From assembly GCF_008905045.1 (NCBI RefSeq), contig NZ_VWMY01000014.1, positions 62,001 through 126,000 on the forward strand: a DNA stretch of 64,000 bases. Reading direction: 5' to 3'. The stretch is from Streptomyces albicerus (lineage in GTDB: Bacteria; Actinomycetota; Actinomycetes; Streptomycetales; Streptomycetaceae). The notes beneath the pieces were generated by a model. The model saw only the letters and a program-made list of their open reading frames with translations, was not told the DNA's origin and did no database searches. This document shows, piece after piece, positions 50,924 through 58,911 of this stretch (the first letter of the stretch is position 1; each line of letters begins with the position of its first letter). The position numbers and the translations under genes were made by a program.

Positions 50924-50969
50924 CGACTGCGGACCCGTAGGGGCCGGACGAACAGTTGCCGGAGCTTTT

Positions 50970-51021
50970 AGGGGCGCGGGGCCGTGACATATGCGGCTCC
51001 GCCGCGCGGGCGCGACCAGCC
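50970..51021. repeat. Interspersed GC-rich repeat, copy 1
   Basis: This 52-bp element (minus orientation) begins AGGGGCGCGGGGC and ends GGCGCGACCAGCC. It is nearly the reverse complement of 63556-63608 and shares both ends with 56333-56370. All three copies lie between genes. Such elements are common in Streptomyces intergenic DNA and usually contain a GCGGCNNNGCCGC stem. Confidence 0.8.
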
Positions 51022-51071
51022 CCCACCGACCCGCACATCACAACGCGCGGGACCGACCCGTCTGGAGACCC

Positions 51072-51106
51072 GGCGGGCGTAAGCGGCTCAGCCGCTTACG
51101 CCCGCC
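51072..51106. terminator. Perfect 16-bp stem across the ROK stop codon
   Basis: GGCGGGCGTAAGCGGC (51072-51087) pairs perfectly with GCCGCTTACGCCCGCC (51091-51106). The three-base loop TCA is exactly the complement of the ROK gene's stop codon. It sits between convergent alpha-galactosidase and ROK genes and can act in both directions. Confidence 0.85.
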
Positions 51107-52047
51107 GTGGTGGCACTCGGCTTCCGGCTGAGCGCGGCCGCCGCCGCACCCACCAACCCCGCGTCCGTGCCCATCTGCGCGGGCGTCACGCTGAGGCGCT
51201 GGACGAACGACAGGGTCGCGTAGTCGCGCAGGGCGGCGCGCAGGGGTGTGAACAGGATGTCGCCCGCCTTGCCCACTCCCCCGCCGATCACCGCGATGTC
51301 GATCTCCACGAGGGTCGCGGTCGCCGCGATACCGGCCGCCAGGGCCTGGGCGGCGCGCTCGAAGGAGGCCAGCGCGACGGAGTCGCCGGCGCGGGCGGCG
51401 GCGGCCACCGCCGCGGCGGACGTGTCGCCGTCGGAGCCGGGCTGCCAGCCGCCCTCGATGGCGCGACGGGCGATGTTCGGGCCGCTCGCGATGCGCTCGA
51501 CGCAGCCGCGGGACCCGCACGGGCAGGGGTCGCCGTCGATGTCCACACTGATGTGACCGATGTGCCCGGCGTTGCCCGTGGGCCCGGGATGCAGCTGTCC
51601 GCCCAGGATCAGGCCGCCGCCGACGCCCGTCGAGACGACCATGCACAGCGCGTTGTCGTGGCCGCGGGCCGCGCCCTGCCAGTGCTCGGCCGCGGCGATC
51701 GCCACCCCGTCGCCGATCAGCTCGACGGGCAGCCCGCCGGTCGCGGCACGGACCCGCTCGACCAGCGGGTAGTCGCGCCAGCCGGGAACGTTCACGGGGC
51801 TCACGGTGCCCGCCGAGGCGTCCACCGGACCCGCGCTGCCGATGCCCATGGCCGTGGCGCGGCTCCACAGCGGCGAGACGGTCAGCTCGCCGAGCACGCC
51901 CTCGACGGCACGCATGATGGTGTCGCCGTCCTCCTGCGCGGGCGTGGGTCGCTGGGCGCGCAGCAGGATCCGGCCGTGGCCGTCCACCAGCGCCCCGGCG
52001 ATCTTGGTGCCGCCGATGTCGAGCGCGGCCACGAGGTCGGTGTGCAT
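51088..52047 (-). CDS. ROK-family sugar kinase
   Basis: A 319-residue ROK-family kinase. The nucleotide-binding phosphate-1 motif is AALDIGGTKIAGALVDG (residues 7-23), and MVVSTGVGGGLILGGQL is the second. The zinc-binding signature CPCGSRGCVE (C-x-C-G-x2-G-C-x-E) and GHIGH upstream are intact. It phosphorylates a hexose, probably glucose or galactose released by the alpha-galactosidase. The N-terminus is not an HTH, so it is a kinase, not a ROK regulator. ATG 52047 follows GGGAGA. It diverges from the LacI gene. Confidence 0.93.
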   Translation of the reverse strand: MHTDLVAALDIGGTKIAGALVDGHGRILLRAQRPTPAQEDGDTIMRAVEGVLGELTVSPLWSRATAMGIGSAGPVDASAGTVSPVNVPGWRDYPLVERVRAATGGLPVELIGDGVAIAAAEHWQGAARGHDNALCMVVSTGVGGGLILGGQLHPGPTGNAGHIGHISVDIDGDPCPCGSRGCVERIASGPNIARRAIEGGWQPGSDGDTSAAAVAAAARAGDSVALASFERAAQALAAGIAATATLVEIDIAVIGGGVGKAGDILFTPLRAALRDYATLSFVQRLSVTPAQMGTDAGLVGAAAAALSRKPSATTAGVSG

Positions 52048-52091
52048 CAGTGTCAGTTCTCCCGTTTGGACCATGAGAAAGGGCAGGCCGG

Positions 52092-52163
52092 TCTGGGGCC
52101 TGTCCGGCGGATCATGCCGCAGACGCGGGGTCCGGCACGCCCATCCGCCGGACAGGCCCCAGA
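52092..52163. repeat. Long inverted repeat between ROK and LacI genes
   Basis: A perfect 21-bp inverted repeat has arms at 52092-52112 and 52143-52163, with a 30-bp GC-rich centre. The arms contain GGGGCCTGTCCGGCGGAT. It has the form of a Streptomyces palindromic intergenic element, rather than a simple operator, although it sits 45 bp upstream of the ROK gene. Confidence 0.8.
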
Positions 52164-52323
52164 GACGAAGGACGGCAGGCCGGAGAATGCGATGGACAGT
52201 CTCTCCCGCAGCTGACAACGTTGTCCAGGCTCTATGCTCGACGCCACATCCCGATCTGGCTACCTACCGAACACCCTCAGGACTGACACAGCCCCCATGG
52301 ACTACAGGACAGGAAAGCGCATC

Positions 52324-53361
52324 GTGGCCGAGACCGCCCGCCGAACCGAGAACCGCTACGGCAACCGTCCGACGATGAAGGACGTCGCGGCGCGTGCCGG
52401 GGTCGGCCTGAAGACGGTATCGCGTGTAGTCAACGGCGAGCCGGGCGTCACGCCGGACACCGAGCGCCGGGTGCAGGAGGCGATCGACGCGCTGGGCTTT
52501 CGGCGCAACGACAGCGCGCGGGTGCTCCGCAAGGGGCGCACGGCGAGCATCGGCCTGGTCCTGGAGGATCTCGCGGACCCCTTCTACGGCCCGCTCAGCC
52601 GGGCGGTCGAGGAGGTGGCCCGCGCCCATGGCGCCCTGTTGATCAACGGCTCCAGCGCGGAGGATCCGGACCGGGAACAGGAGCTGGTCCTCGCGCTGTG
52701 CGCGCGCCGCGTGGACGGGCTCGTCGTCATCCCGGCCGGTGACGACCACCGCTATCTGGAGCCCGAGATAAAGGCGGGCGTCGCCACGGTCTTCGTGGAC
52801 CGCCCGGCCGGACAGATCGACGCGGACGTCGTGCTCTCCGACAGCTTCGGCGGTGCGCGCGACGGCGTCGCCCATCTCATCGCGCACGGTCACCGGCGGA
52901 TCGGGTTCATCGGCGACATGCCCCGCATCCACACCGCCGCCGAGCGTCTGCGCGGCTATCGCGCCGCCATGGCGGACGCCGGCATTCCGGTCGAGGACAC
53001 CTGGATGTCCCTGGGCGTCACCGACCCGCAGCGGGTCCGCAAGGCAGCCGAGGACATGCTCGCCGGCCCCTCCCCCGTCACCGCGATCTTCGCGGGCAAC
53101 AACCGCGTGACGGTCACGGTCGTCCGCGTCCTCGCCGAGCACTCCCGTTCCGTCGCCCTCGTCGGCTTCGACGACATCGAGCTCGCCGACCTCCTCCAGC
53201 CCGGGGTCACCGTCGTCGCCCAGGACGCCGCGCAGCTCGGCCGTACCGCCGCCGAGCGCCTCTTCCGCCAGCTCGACGGCACGCTCGTCCTTCCGGAGCG
53301 CATCGAACTCCCGACGCGTCTGATCACCCGCGGCTCGGGCGAACTGCCGCCCGCGGACTGA
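52324..53361 (+). CDS. LacI-family repressor, probable alpha-galactoside regulator
   Basis: A 345-residue LacI repressor. The HTH is TMKDVAARAGVGLKTVSRVV (about residues 18-37) followed by the hinge helix (VLRKGRTASIGLVLED). The effector domain is complete, including GHRRIGFIG and VALVGFDDIELADLLQPGVT. I chose GTG 52324 because AGGAAAG lies six bases upstream; ATG 52297 would add nine residues. It follows the alpha-galactosidase, ABC and ROK genes, all logical targets. The effector, likely a galactoside or hexose, cannot be read from sequence. Confidence 0.93.
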   Translation: MAETARRTENRYGNRPTMKDVAARAGVGLKTVSRVVNGEPGVTPDTERRVQEAIDALGFRRNDSARVLRKGRTASIGLVLEDLADPFYGPLSRAVEEVARAHGALLINGSSAEDPDREQELVLALCARRVDGLVVIPAGDDHRYLEPEIKAGVATVFVDRPAGQIDADVVLSDSFGGARDGVAHLIAHGHRRIGFIGDMPRIHTAAERLRGYRAAMADAGIPVEDTWMSLGVTDPQRVRKAAEDMLAGPSPVTAIFAGNNRVTVTVVRVLAEHSRSVALVGFDDIELADLLQPGVTVVAQDAAQLGRTAAERLFRQLDGTLVLPERIELPTRLITRGSGELPPAD

Positions 53362-53364
53362 CAC

Positions 53365-54177
53365 ATGGCGATCCCGGACCACCATGCCGACCACACGCTG
53401 GAAGCCCTCGGCCTCGCCGAAGCGCCGCGCGACCACCCGCTGAGCTATCCGGGCGTCTGGCCCGAGGAGTCGGGACTCCTGGACGGGGACCGGCTGCTGC
53501 CCCTCACCTGCCTCACGTTCCCGGACCGCGTCCCCGTCCTCGCGGTCGGCTCCAACGCCTGCCCCGCGCAACTCCGGCACAAGATGCGGGAGTACGAACT
53601 GTCGTCGCCGATTCCTCTGGTGAAGGCGAAGGTCACAGGGCTGGAGGTCGGTGTCTCCGCGCATGTCAGCGGGATGGGGTACGTGTCCGCGTCGCCCTTT
53701 CGCGCCGCGGGGCACACCCGGGAGTTGTTCCTGACCTGGCTGGATCCGGCGCAGCTCGCGGCGGTCGACGCGAGCGAGGGAGTCACGGCGCCGGCCGGTG
53801 CGTACGACCGCGTCCTGCTGCCCGCGGCCGACTTCCGGATCGAGCTGGAGTCGGGAGCGGTTCTTGACGGCGCCCACCTCTACGTCAGCCGGCGCGGGGT
53901 CCTCCACGACGGTGGGGGAACCCCGCTCAGGCACCCCGGTGAGCGGCCGCTGCTCACCGAACTGCTCGCCGGGTCACCGCGGTTGAGGAAGCTGTTCGGC
54001 TCCACGCCCGAGGAGTTCTGCTCCCGGGCGCGCGGCGATCTGCGGCTCTGCGCGGCGGGGACGCGGCTGTTCGCCGAGGAGGGGTGGACGACGGCTTCCG
54101 GGCTTGAGAAGTACGTACGCGGTCAGCAGACCGGCAGTCCCGGCACCGGGGCGTCGTTGTCGCCGCCCTTGATGTAG
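53365..54177 (+). CDS. Uncharacterised protein with GGCT-like motif
   Basis: A 270-residue protein starting three bases after the LacI stop. Residues 58-74 include VLAVGSNACPAQLRHKM, reminiscent of the substrate-binding YGSN loop of gamma-glutamylcyclotransferase-like folds. The middle alternates beta strands and helices (VTGLEVGVSAHVSGMGYVSA, TRELFLTWLDPAQLAAVDAS). No signal peptide. Function is not established. It overlaps the convergent kinase gene by 55 bases. Confidence 0.6.
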   Translation: MAIPDHHADHTLEALGLAEAPRDHPLSYPGVWPEESGLLDGDRLLPLTCLTFPDRVPVLAVGSNACPAQLRHKMREYELSSPIPLVKAKVTGLEVGVSAHVSGMGYVSASPFRAAGHTRELFLTWLDPAQLAAVDASEGVTAPAGAYDRVLLPAADFRIELESGAVLDGAHLYVSRRGVLHDGGGTPLRHPGERPLLTELLAGSPRLRKLFGSTPEEFCSRARGDLRLCAAGTRLFAEEGWTTASGLEKYVRGQQTGSPGTGASLSPPLM

Positions 54178-56195
54178 ACGTCGCTGACGAAGACGTTCGT
54201 GTTGCCGCTGTCGTCGTCGGTCTTCGCCCACCAGACGTTCGTCCACTGGCCGTAGGTCTCGCGGCGGCCCAGGTTCTGCTGGCAGTAGAAGTAGTTGGTG
54301 CCCGCGTTGAGGGTGCCGGCCTCGGCGCCGGCCGCGGTGTAGGACGTGGCGGTCTTCCAGACCTCGCAGTTGTACTTGCCGCCGCCGATGGAGTGGCAGA
54401 CCGGGGCGGGGCTGGGGTCCCCGCCTCCGCCGGACGTGCCGCCGCCACCTGAACTGCCGCCCGTGGTGCCGCCGTTGGTGGGCTTGGGCGAGGGGGCGGG
54501 CGCCTCGTCCGTCGGCTTGGCGTCCTCGGTGCGTTCCGGCTGCTCGCCCTTCTCGCTGGGGGCGGCGGACTCCTTGTCGTCCTTCTCCGTGGGCTTGACG
54601 TCGTCCGACAAGTCGACCGATCCGCGGCTGGCACCCTCGGACGGGGACTCGCCGGCGCCCCTGGTGGCCGAGGGCCGAGCGGAGGTGTCGGGCTCGTCGG
54701 AGCCGTTCAGCAGGGCGACGGTGACGCCGGTCGCGGCCAGCACGACGGTGACAGCCGCGGCGGCGAGGAGGGCGCGGCCCCTACGACGCCCGGGAGCGGG
54801 CGCGTCGGCGGTCCGAGCCATCGGTCCAGGCGGCCCGAAGCCGGGCCCCGCCCCTGGTGGCGGCGCTGAGAAACCGCCCGCCGGAGTGCCGTGCCCGCCC
54901 GCTTCCGCAGCTTCCGCGGCCCGGAACGCCGACGGACCTGCCTCCGGATTTCCGGGCCCGGATCCGCCCGCGCCCGAAGCGGCGGTTCCCGTCCCGGCCG
55001 CAGCCGGGGACCCAGCTCGTGCCCCGCCCGTCTCCGGCGGCCCGAAGCCGGGCCCGGGCGTCGACGGTGACGCGGAGAGACCCGTCGCCGGGGCGCCCGG
55101 GTCCGGGGCGCCGAAGACGGGTGTGCCCGCCGTCGGCGCCCCGGCGCCGGATCCGCCCGAAGGCCCGGCCTCCGTCCCGTTCGCTCCCGACGGCTCGAAG
55201 CCCGCCGCACCCGATCCCGGCGGCCCGAAACCGGGCGGCACCGACGCCACACTCCGTTCGGTCGCCTCGCGCGGGCGGGGCGCGGGCGCCCGCAGCCCCG
55301 TCGTCGCCGAGTCCGCGTCGGACCCGGACGCCACCGTCTCCAGCAGCTCGCGTGCCTCGTCGGCGTCCGGGCGGGACTCCGGCTGTTTGTGCATCAGTTG
55401 CTGCAGGACAGGGCCGAGCTGTCCGGCGCGCTGCGGTTCCGGAAGGGGTTCGACGACGATCGCGGTGAGCGTGGACCACGTCGACGTACGGCGGAACGGC
55501 GAGGCCCCCTCCACGGCCGCGTACAGCGTGGCGCCCAGCGCCCAGACGTCGGAGGCCGGACCCGGGTCGTGGCCCTGGGCTCGCTCGGGCGCCAAATAGT
55601 CCAGGGAGCCGACCAGTTCGCCGCTGCGCGTGAGACGGGTGGTGGAGCCGTCGCCGGGGTCGTCCATCGTGGCGATGCCGAAGTCGGTGAGGACGACCCG
55701 GCCGGAGCGGTCCAGCAGGATGTTGCCGGGCTTCACGTCACGGTGCAGCACTCCGGCGCGATGGGCCGCGGACAGCGCGTCCATGACCTTCGCCCCGATC
55801 CCGGCCGCCTCGCGCGCGTCGAGGGTCCCGCGCTCACGCAGGACGTCGTCCAGGGACGGCCCGTCCACCAGCTCCATCACGATCAGCGGGCGGCCGTCGA
55901 CCTCGGCCACGTCGTGCACGGCGACGACTCCGGGGTGGCGCACCCGCGCCGCGGCGCGCGCCTCGCGCTGCATGCGCAGCCCCAGGTCGGCCAGTTCGGG
56001 CGCGGCCGCGTCCGTGAACGTCCGCAGCTCCTTGACCGCGACCTCACGGCCCAGGACTTCGTCGAGGGCTCTCCAGACGACGCCCATGCCGCCGCGGCCG
56101 AGTTGGGCCACGACTCGGTAGCGGCCCGCTAGGAGCCGCCCGATTCCGTCTGGCTGTTCCTTCTCCCCCGGCCGTTCGTTCTCCCCCGAAGACAC
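54123..56195 (-). CDS. Membrane Ser/Thr protein kinase with extracellular Cys-rich domain
   Basis: A 690-residue eukaryotic-like kinase. Kinase domain (about residues 20-285): VAQLGRGGMGVVWRALDEVL (glycine loop), VAVKEL (Lys), HRDVKPGNIL (catalytic loop) and TDFGIA. A 190-residue Pro/Gly/Ala-rich linker leads to one transmembrane helix (about 474-497, ALLAAAAVTVVLAATGVTVA). Outside, an acidic stretch and Gly/Ser linker end in a 90-residue domain with four cysteines (about 600, 610, 638, 690) and NYFYCQQNLGRRETYGQWTN. It phosphorylates cytosolic proteins in response to an external signal, unknown. Confidence 0.94.
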   Translation of the reverse strand: MSSGENERPGEKEQPDGIGRLLAGRYRVVAQLGRGGMGVVWRALDEVLGREVAVKELRTFTDAAAPELADLGLRMQREARAAARVRHPGVVAVHDVAEVDGRPLIVMELVDGPSLDDVLRERGTLDAREAAGIGAKVMDALSAAHRAGVLHRDVKPGNILLDRSGRVVLTDFGIATMDDPGDGSTTRLTRSGELVGSLDYLAPERAQGHDPGPASDVWALGATLYAAVEGASPFRRTSTWSTLTAIVVEPLPEPQRAGQLGPVLQQLMHKQPESRPDADEARELLETVASGSDADSATTGLRAPAPRPREATERSVASVPPGFGPPGSGAAGFEPSGANGTEAGPSGGSGAGAPTAGTPVFGAPDPGAPATGLSASPSTPGPGFGPPETGGARAGSPAAAGTGTAASGAGGSGPGNPEAGPSAFRAAEAAEAGGHGTPAGGFSAPPPGAGPGFGPPGPMARTADAPAPGRRRGRALLAAAAVTVVLAATGVTVALLNGSDEPDTSARPSATRGAGESPSEGASRGSVDLSDDVKPTEKDDKESAAPSEKGEQPERTEDAKPTDEAPAPSPKPTNGGTTGGSSGGGGTSGGGGDPSPAPVCHSIGGGKYNCEVWKTATSYTAAGAEAGTLNAGTNYFYCQQNLGRRETYGQWTNVWWAKTDDDSGNTNVFVSDVYIKGGDNDAPVPGLPVC

Positions 56196-56332
56196 CGCTG
56201 CCCCGTTCCTGTGTCACACCACTGAGTGGCGTCCACACTACGGGGCAGGAGTGACAGCCGGTGCCCAGGAGCGGTCGCTGTGACACGGCCGCTACGCGAG
56301 GGGCGCCACGGGTCGTCGCAAAGCTGCGGGCC

Positions 56333-56377
56333 GGTCGTGGCTGATCGCGCAGTTCCCCGCGCCCCTTAAGGGGCGCG
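56333..56377. repeat. Interspersed repeat, copy 2, ending in a perfect palindrome
   Basis: GGTCGTGGCTGATCGCGC followed by AGTTCCCCGCGCCCC is the Streptomyces intergenic repeat found also at 50970 and 63556. Its right end, GCGCCCCTTAAGGGGCGC (56360-56377), is an 18-bp perfect palindrome, positioned three bases past the stop of the DUF6986 gene, so it may serve as its terminator. Confidence 0.8.
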
Positions 56378-56379
56378 CT

Positions 56380-57684
56380 CTACCTGGCCGAGTTCGTCAG
56401 GTCGGCCCGCCTCGGTGTCGCGAAGTCCTCCAGGTCCGCGCGCGTCAGGCCCGACGCCCGTGAGACCTCCGCGATGTCGAGGGCGCCGCAGTCCAGGCCG
56501 CGCAGCAGGTAGCCGCTGAGGGCCTTGGCGGTGGCGGGTTCGTCCATCACGTCGCCGCCCGCGCGGTTGGCGTAGGCGGCCAGGCGGGCCGCGGCCTGCG
56601 TGAAGCCCTCGCGGTAGAACGCGAACACGGCCGCGTACCGCGTCGGGATGTGGCCCGGGTGCATGTCCCAGCCCTGGTAGTAGGCACGGGCGAGGGCGCG
56701 GCGGGTGAGGCCGTAGTGCAGCCGCCAGGCGTCGTGGACCTTCGGTGTCGGGCCGACCGGCAGGACGTTGGTGGAGCCGTCCGAGACGCGTACTCCCGTG
56801 CCCGCGGCCGCGACCTGCATGATCGCCTTGGCGTGGTCGGCGGCCGGGTGGTCGCTGGCCTGGTAGGCGGCGGAGACGCCCAGGCAGGCGCTGTAGTCGA
56901 AGGTCCCGTAGTGCAGGCCGGTGGCGCGGCCCTCGGCGGCCTGGATCATGCGGGCGACGGTCGCGGTGCCGTCCGTGGCGAGGATGGACTGGCTGGTCTC
57001 GATCTGGATCTCGAACCCGATCCGGCCCTGCTCGAGACCGCGTGCCTTCTCGAACTCCTCGAGCAGCCGCACCATCGCGGTGACCTGCTCCGGATACGTC
57101 ACCTTCGGCAGCGTCAGCACCAGCCCGTCGGGCAGCCCGCCGGCCTCCATCAGCCCGCTGAGGAAAATGTCGAGCGTGCGGATGCCCCGGTCGCGGACCG
57201 GCGCCTCCATGCACTTCATCCGGATGCCCATGTACGGGGCCGCCGTGCCGCTCTTGTACGCCTCCGAGATCAGCCGTGCCGCGCGGGCGGCCGCCGCGTC
57301 CTCCTCGGCGTCGGAGCGCGGCCCGTAGCCGTCCTCGAAGTCGACGCGCAGGTCCTCGATGGGCTCGCGCTCCAGCTTGGCGCGTACGCGGTCGTACACG
57401 GGCTCGGCGAGGTCGTCCGGGAGGCCGAGCACGGCGGCGAAGGAGGCGGCGTCGGGCGCGTGCTCGTCGAGGGCGGCGAGGGCCTGGTCGCCCCAGGAGC
57501 GGAGGGTGTCGGCGGCGAAGACGTCACCGGGGACGTACACGGTGTGGACGGGCTGGCGGGTGCCGGGGTCTCCGGGGTAGCGGCGCTCGAGTTCGGCGTC
57601 GACCGGGGCGAGGGAGGCGCTGATCTCCTCGCTGACGGCGCCCGCGAGGCTTGTCGCCACCTTCTCCTGCTGGCCCTGACCCAT
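56380..57684 (-). CDS. DUF6986 aldolase/citrate-lyase-like protein
   Basis: A 434-residue protein of the HpcH/HpaI-citrate-lyase related TIM-barrel class. The chain contains LRVDFEDGYGPRSDAEED (acidic metal motif), APYMGIRMKCMEAPVRDRGI, GRIGFEIQIETSQSI (substrate Arg/Glu) and LHYGTFDYSACLG. These resemble malate-synthase/citrate-lyase active sites, so it probably acts on a C-C bond next to a carboxylate. In Streptomyces it is often close to allantoin-pathway genes, which are absent here. ATG 57684 with GGAGGG six bases upstream was chosen. Operator-like palindromes lie in its promoter. Confidence 0.8.
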   Translation of the reverse strand: MGQGQQEKVATSLAGAVSEEISASLAPVDAELERRYPGDPGTRQPVHTVYVPGDVFAADTLRSWGDQALAALDEHAPDAASFAAVLGLPDDLAEPVYDRVRAKLEREPIEDLRVDFEDGYGPRSDAEEDAAAARAARLISEAYKSGTAAPYMGIRMKCMEAPVRDRGIRTLDIFLSGLMEAGGLPDGLVLTLPKVTYPEQVTAMVRLLEEFEKARGLEQGRIGFEIQIETSQSILATDGTATVARMIQAAEGRATGLHYGTFDYSACLGVSAAYQASDHPAADHAKAIMQVAAAGTGVRVSDGSTNVLPVGPTPKVHDAWRLHYGLTRRALARAYYQGWDMHPGHIPTRYAAVFAFYREGFTQAAARLAAYANRAGGDVMDEPATAKALSGYLLRGLDCGALDIAEVSRASGLTRADLEDFATPRRADLTNSAR

Positions 57685-57700
57685 TCCATGCCCTCCTGTT

Positions 57701-57763
57701 TTCCGCTTCACGGAATCAACAATCCGTATAGCGAAGTTATCCGCGGATCTTCCCGCCGGTCAA
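57701..57763 (-). promoter_or_regulatory. Promoter with IclR-like palindromes for the DUF6986 gene
   Basis: On the minus strand TTGACC (complement of 57758-57763) and TAACTT (complement of 57734-57739) are separated by 18 bp, a sigma-70-like promoter. Two similar palindromes follow: TCCG-N5-CGAA at 57723-57735, then TTCCGCTTCACGGAA at 57701-57715, centred 21 bp apart. They cover the region around the transcription start, indicating repression. Confidence 0.65.
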
Positions 57764-57917
57764 CACCCCTTCCCTCCGCGCACCACCTCGGGATACGTTC
57801 CCCGTCACCCCCACGACTTCCTCCGGGATCCACCCGGAGATCTCGACATGTTCACGCCCAGATTCGACACTGCGATGCGCACGACTCGTCCGGCATCCGC
57901 CTCAGAAGGAGCATCCC

Positions 57918-58820
57918 GTGCCCCATCGCAGTCGAGTCACGCGCCGTCTGGGACTGAAGACCGCACTCGCCGCCGCGGTCGCCCTTCCCGTGTCCAGTAC
58001 AGCACTCTCCAGGTCGCCCGCCTCGGCGGCGGACCGCCGCGGCCATCTGGAGGTCATGTCCTTCAATCTGCGCTTCGCGAGCACCGCCGAACCCAACAGC
58101 TGGGCCGCCCGCCGTCCCGTGATGCGCGAACTGCTGCGCCAGGAGCGGCTCCACGTCATCGGCACCCAGGAAGGCCTCTACCAGCAGGTCCGCGACATCA
58201 AGACCGACCTCGGACGGCACTACGACTGGATCGGCACGGGCCGTGCGGGCGGCAGCCGCGAAGAGTTCATGACGGTCTTCTACGACACCCGCAGACTCGC
58301 CCCGGTCGAGTACGACCACTTCTGGCTCTCCGACACCCCGAACGTGATCGGCTCGAACACCTGGGGCGGCGGCTCCATACGCATGGTGACCTGGGTGCGC
58401 TTCCGTGATCTGGGCGACGCGGAGCGGCAGTTCTACTTCCTCAACACCCACCTGGACAACGCGAGCCAGAACGCACGCGCGCGTGCCGCGACCCTGATCG
58501 CCCAACGGATCGCCGGCCTCGACCGTTCCCTGCCGCTCGTGGCGACCGGCGACTTCAACGTCGCCGCCCACAAGAACCCGGTCTACGACACGATGCTGGG
58601 CGCCGGACTCGTCGACACCTGGGACACGGCGGCCGAGCGGAGCAAGCTGTACGCGACGTTCCACGGCTACCGGCCCCTGACCCCGGACGGCGACCGCATC
58701 GACTGGATCCTCGCCACGCCCGGCGTGACCGCGCACCGGGCGTCGATCAACACCTTCTCCCTTGACGGACAGTTCCCGAGCGACCATCTGCCCGTCCAGG
58801 CGTCGCTGACCCTGGCATGA
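57918..58820 (+). CDS. Secreted endonuclease/exonuclease/phosphatase-family enzyme
   Basis: A 300-residue exported metal-dependent enzyme. The signal peptide ([20 protein letters not shown], twin-Arg-like) ends near ASAA. Catalytic motifs are MSFNLRF (Asn), GTQEGL (Glu), NTHLDN (His/Asp), ATGDFNV (Asp/Asn), RIDWIL and SDHLPV (Asp/His), covering the entire EEP active site. It could cleave a phosphodiester or a phosphate from sugars or lipids outside the cell. GTG start follows AGAAGGAG. A strong terminator follows. Confidence 0.92.
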   Translation: MPHRSRVTRRLGLKTALAAAVALPVSSTALSRSPASAADRRGHLEVMSFNLRFASTAEPNSWAARRPVMRELLRQERLHVIGTQEGLYQQVRDIKTDLGRHYDWIGTGRAGGSREEFMTVFYDTRRLAPVEYDHFWLSDTPNVIGSNTWGGGSIRMVTWVRFRDLGDAERQFYFLNTHLDNASQNARARAATLIAQRIAGLDRSLPLVATGDFNVAAHKNPVYDTMLGAGLVDTWDTAAERSKLYATFHGYRPLTPDGDRIDWILATPGVTAHRASINTFSLDGQFPSDHLPVQASLTLA

Positions 58821-58822
58821 GG

Positions 58823-58859
58823 CGAGGCCCCGGTGACCGTCACGGTCACCGGGGCCTCG
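58823..58859. terminator. Strong bidirectional hairpin
   Basis: CGAGGCCCCGGTGACCGT (58823-58840) and its exact complement ACGGTCACCGGGGCCTCG (58842-58859) flank one base. The 18-bp arms lie two bases past the EEP stop and 52 bases past the etfA stop, between convergent genes. Confidence 0.9.
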
Positions 58860-58911
58860 TGCCTGCGAGATACCCACGAGGTACCTGCGAACGAGGTGCC
58901 TGCGAAGTCGC

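Noticed and set aside
50924..50969. Separate terminator directly after the alpha-galactosidase gene
   Set aside because: No stem longer than about five bases before the interspersed repeat; the hairpin at 51072 is the better candidate.
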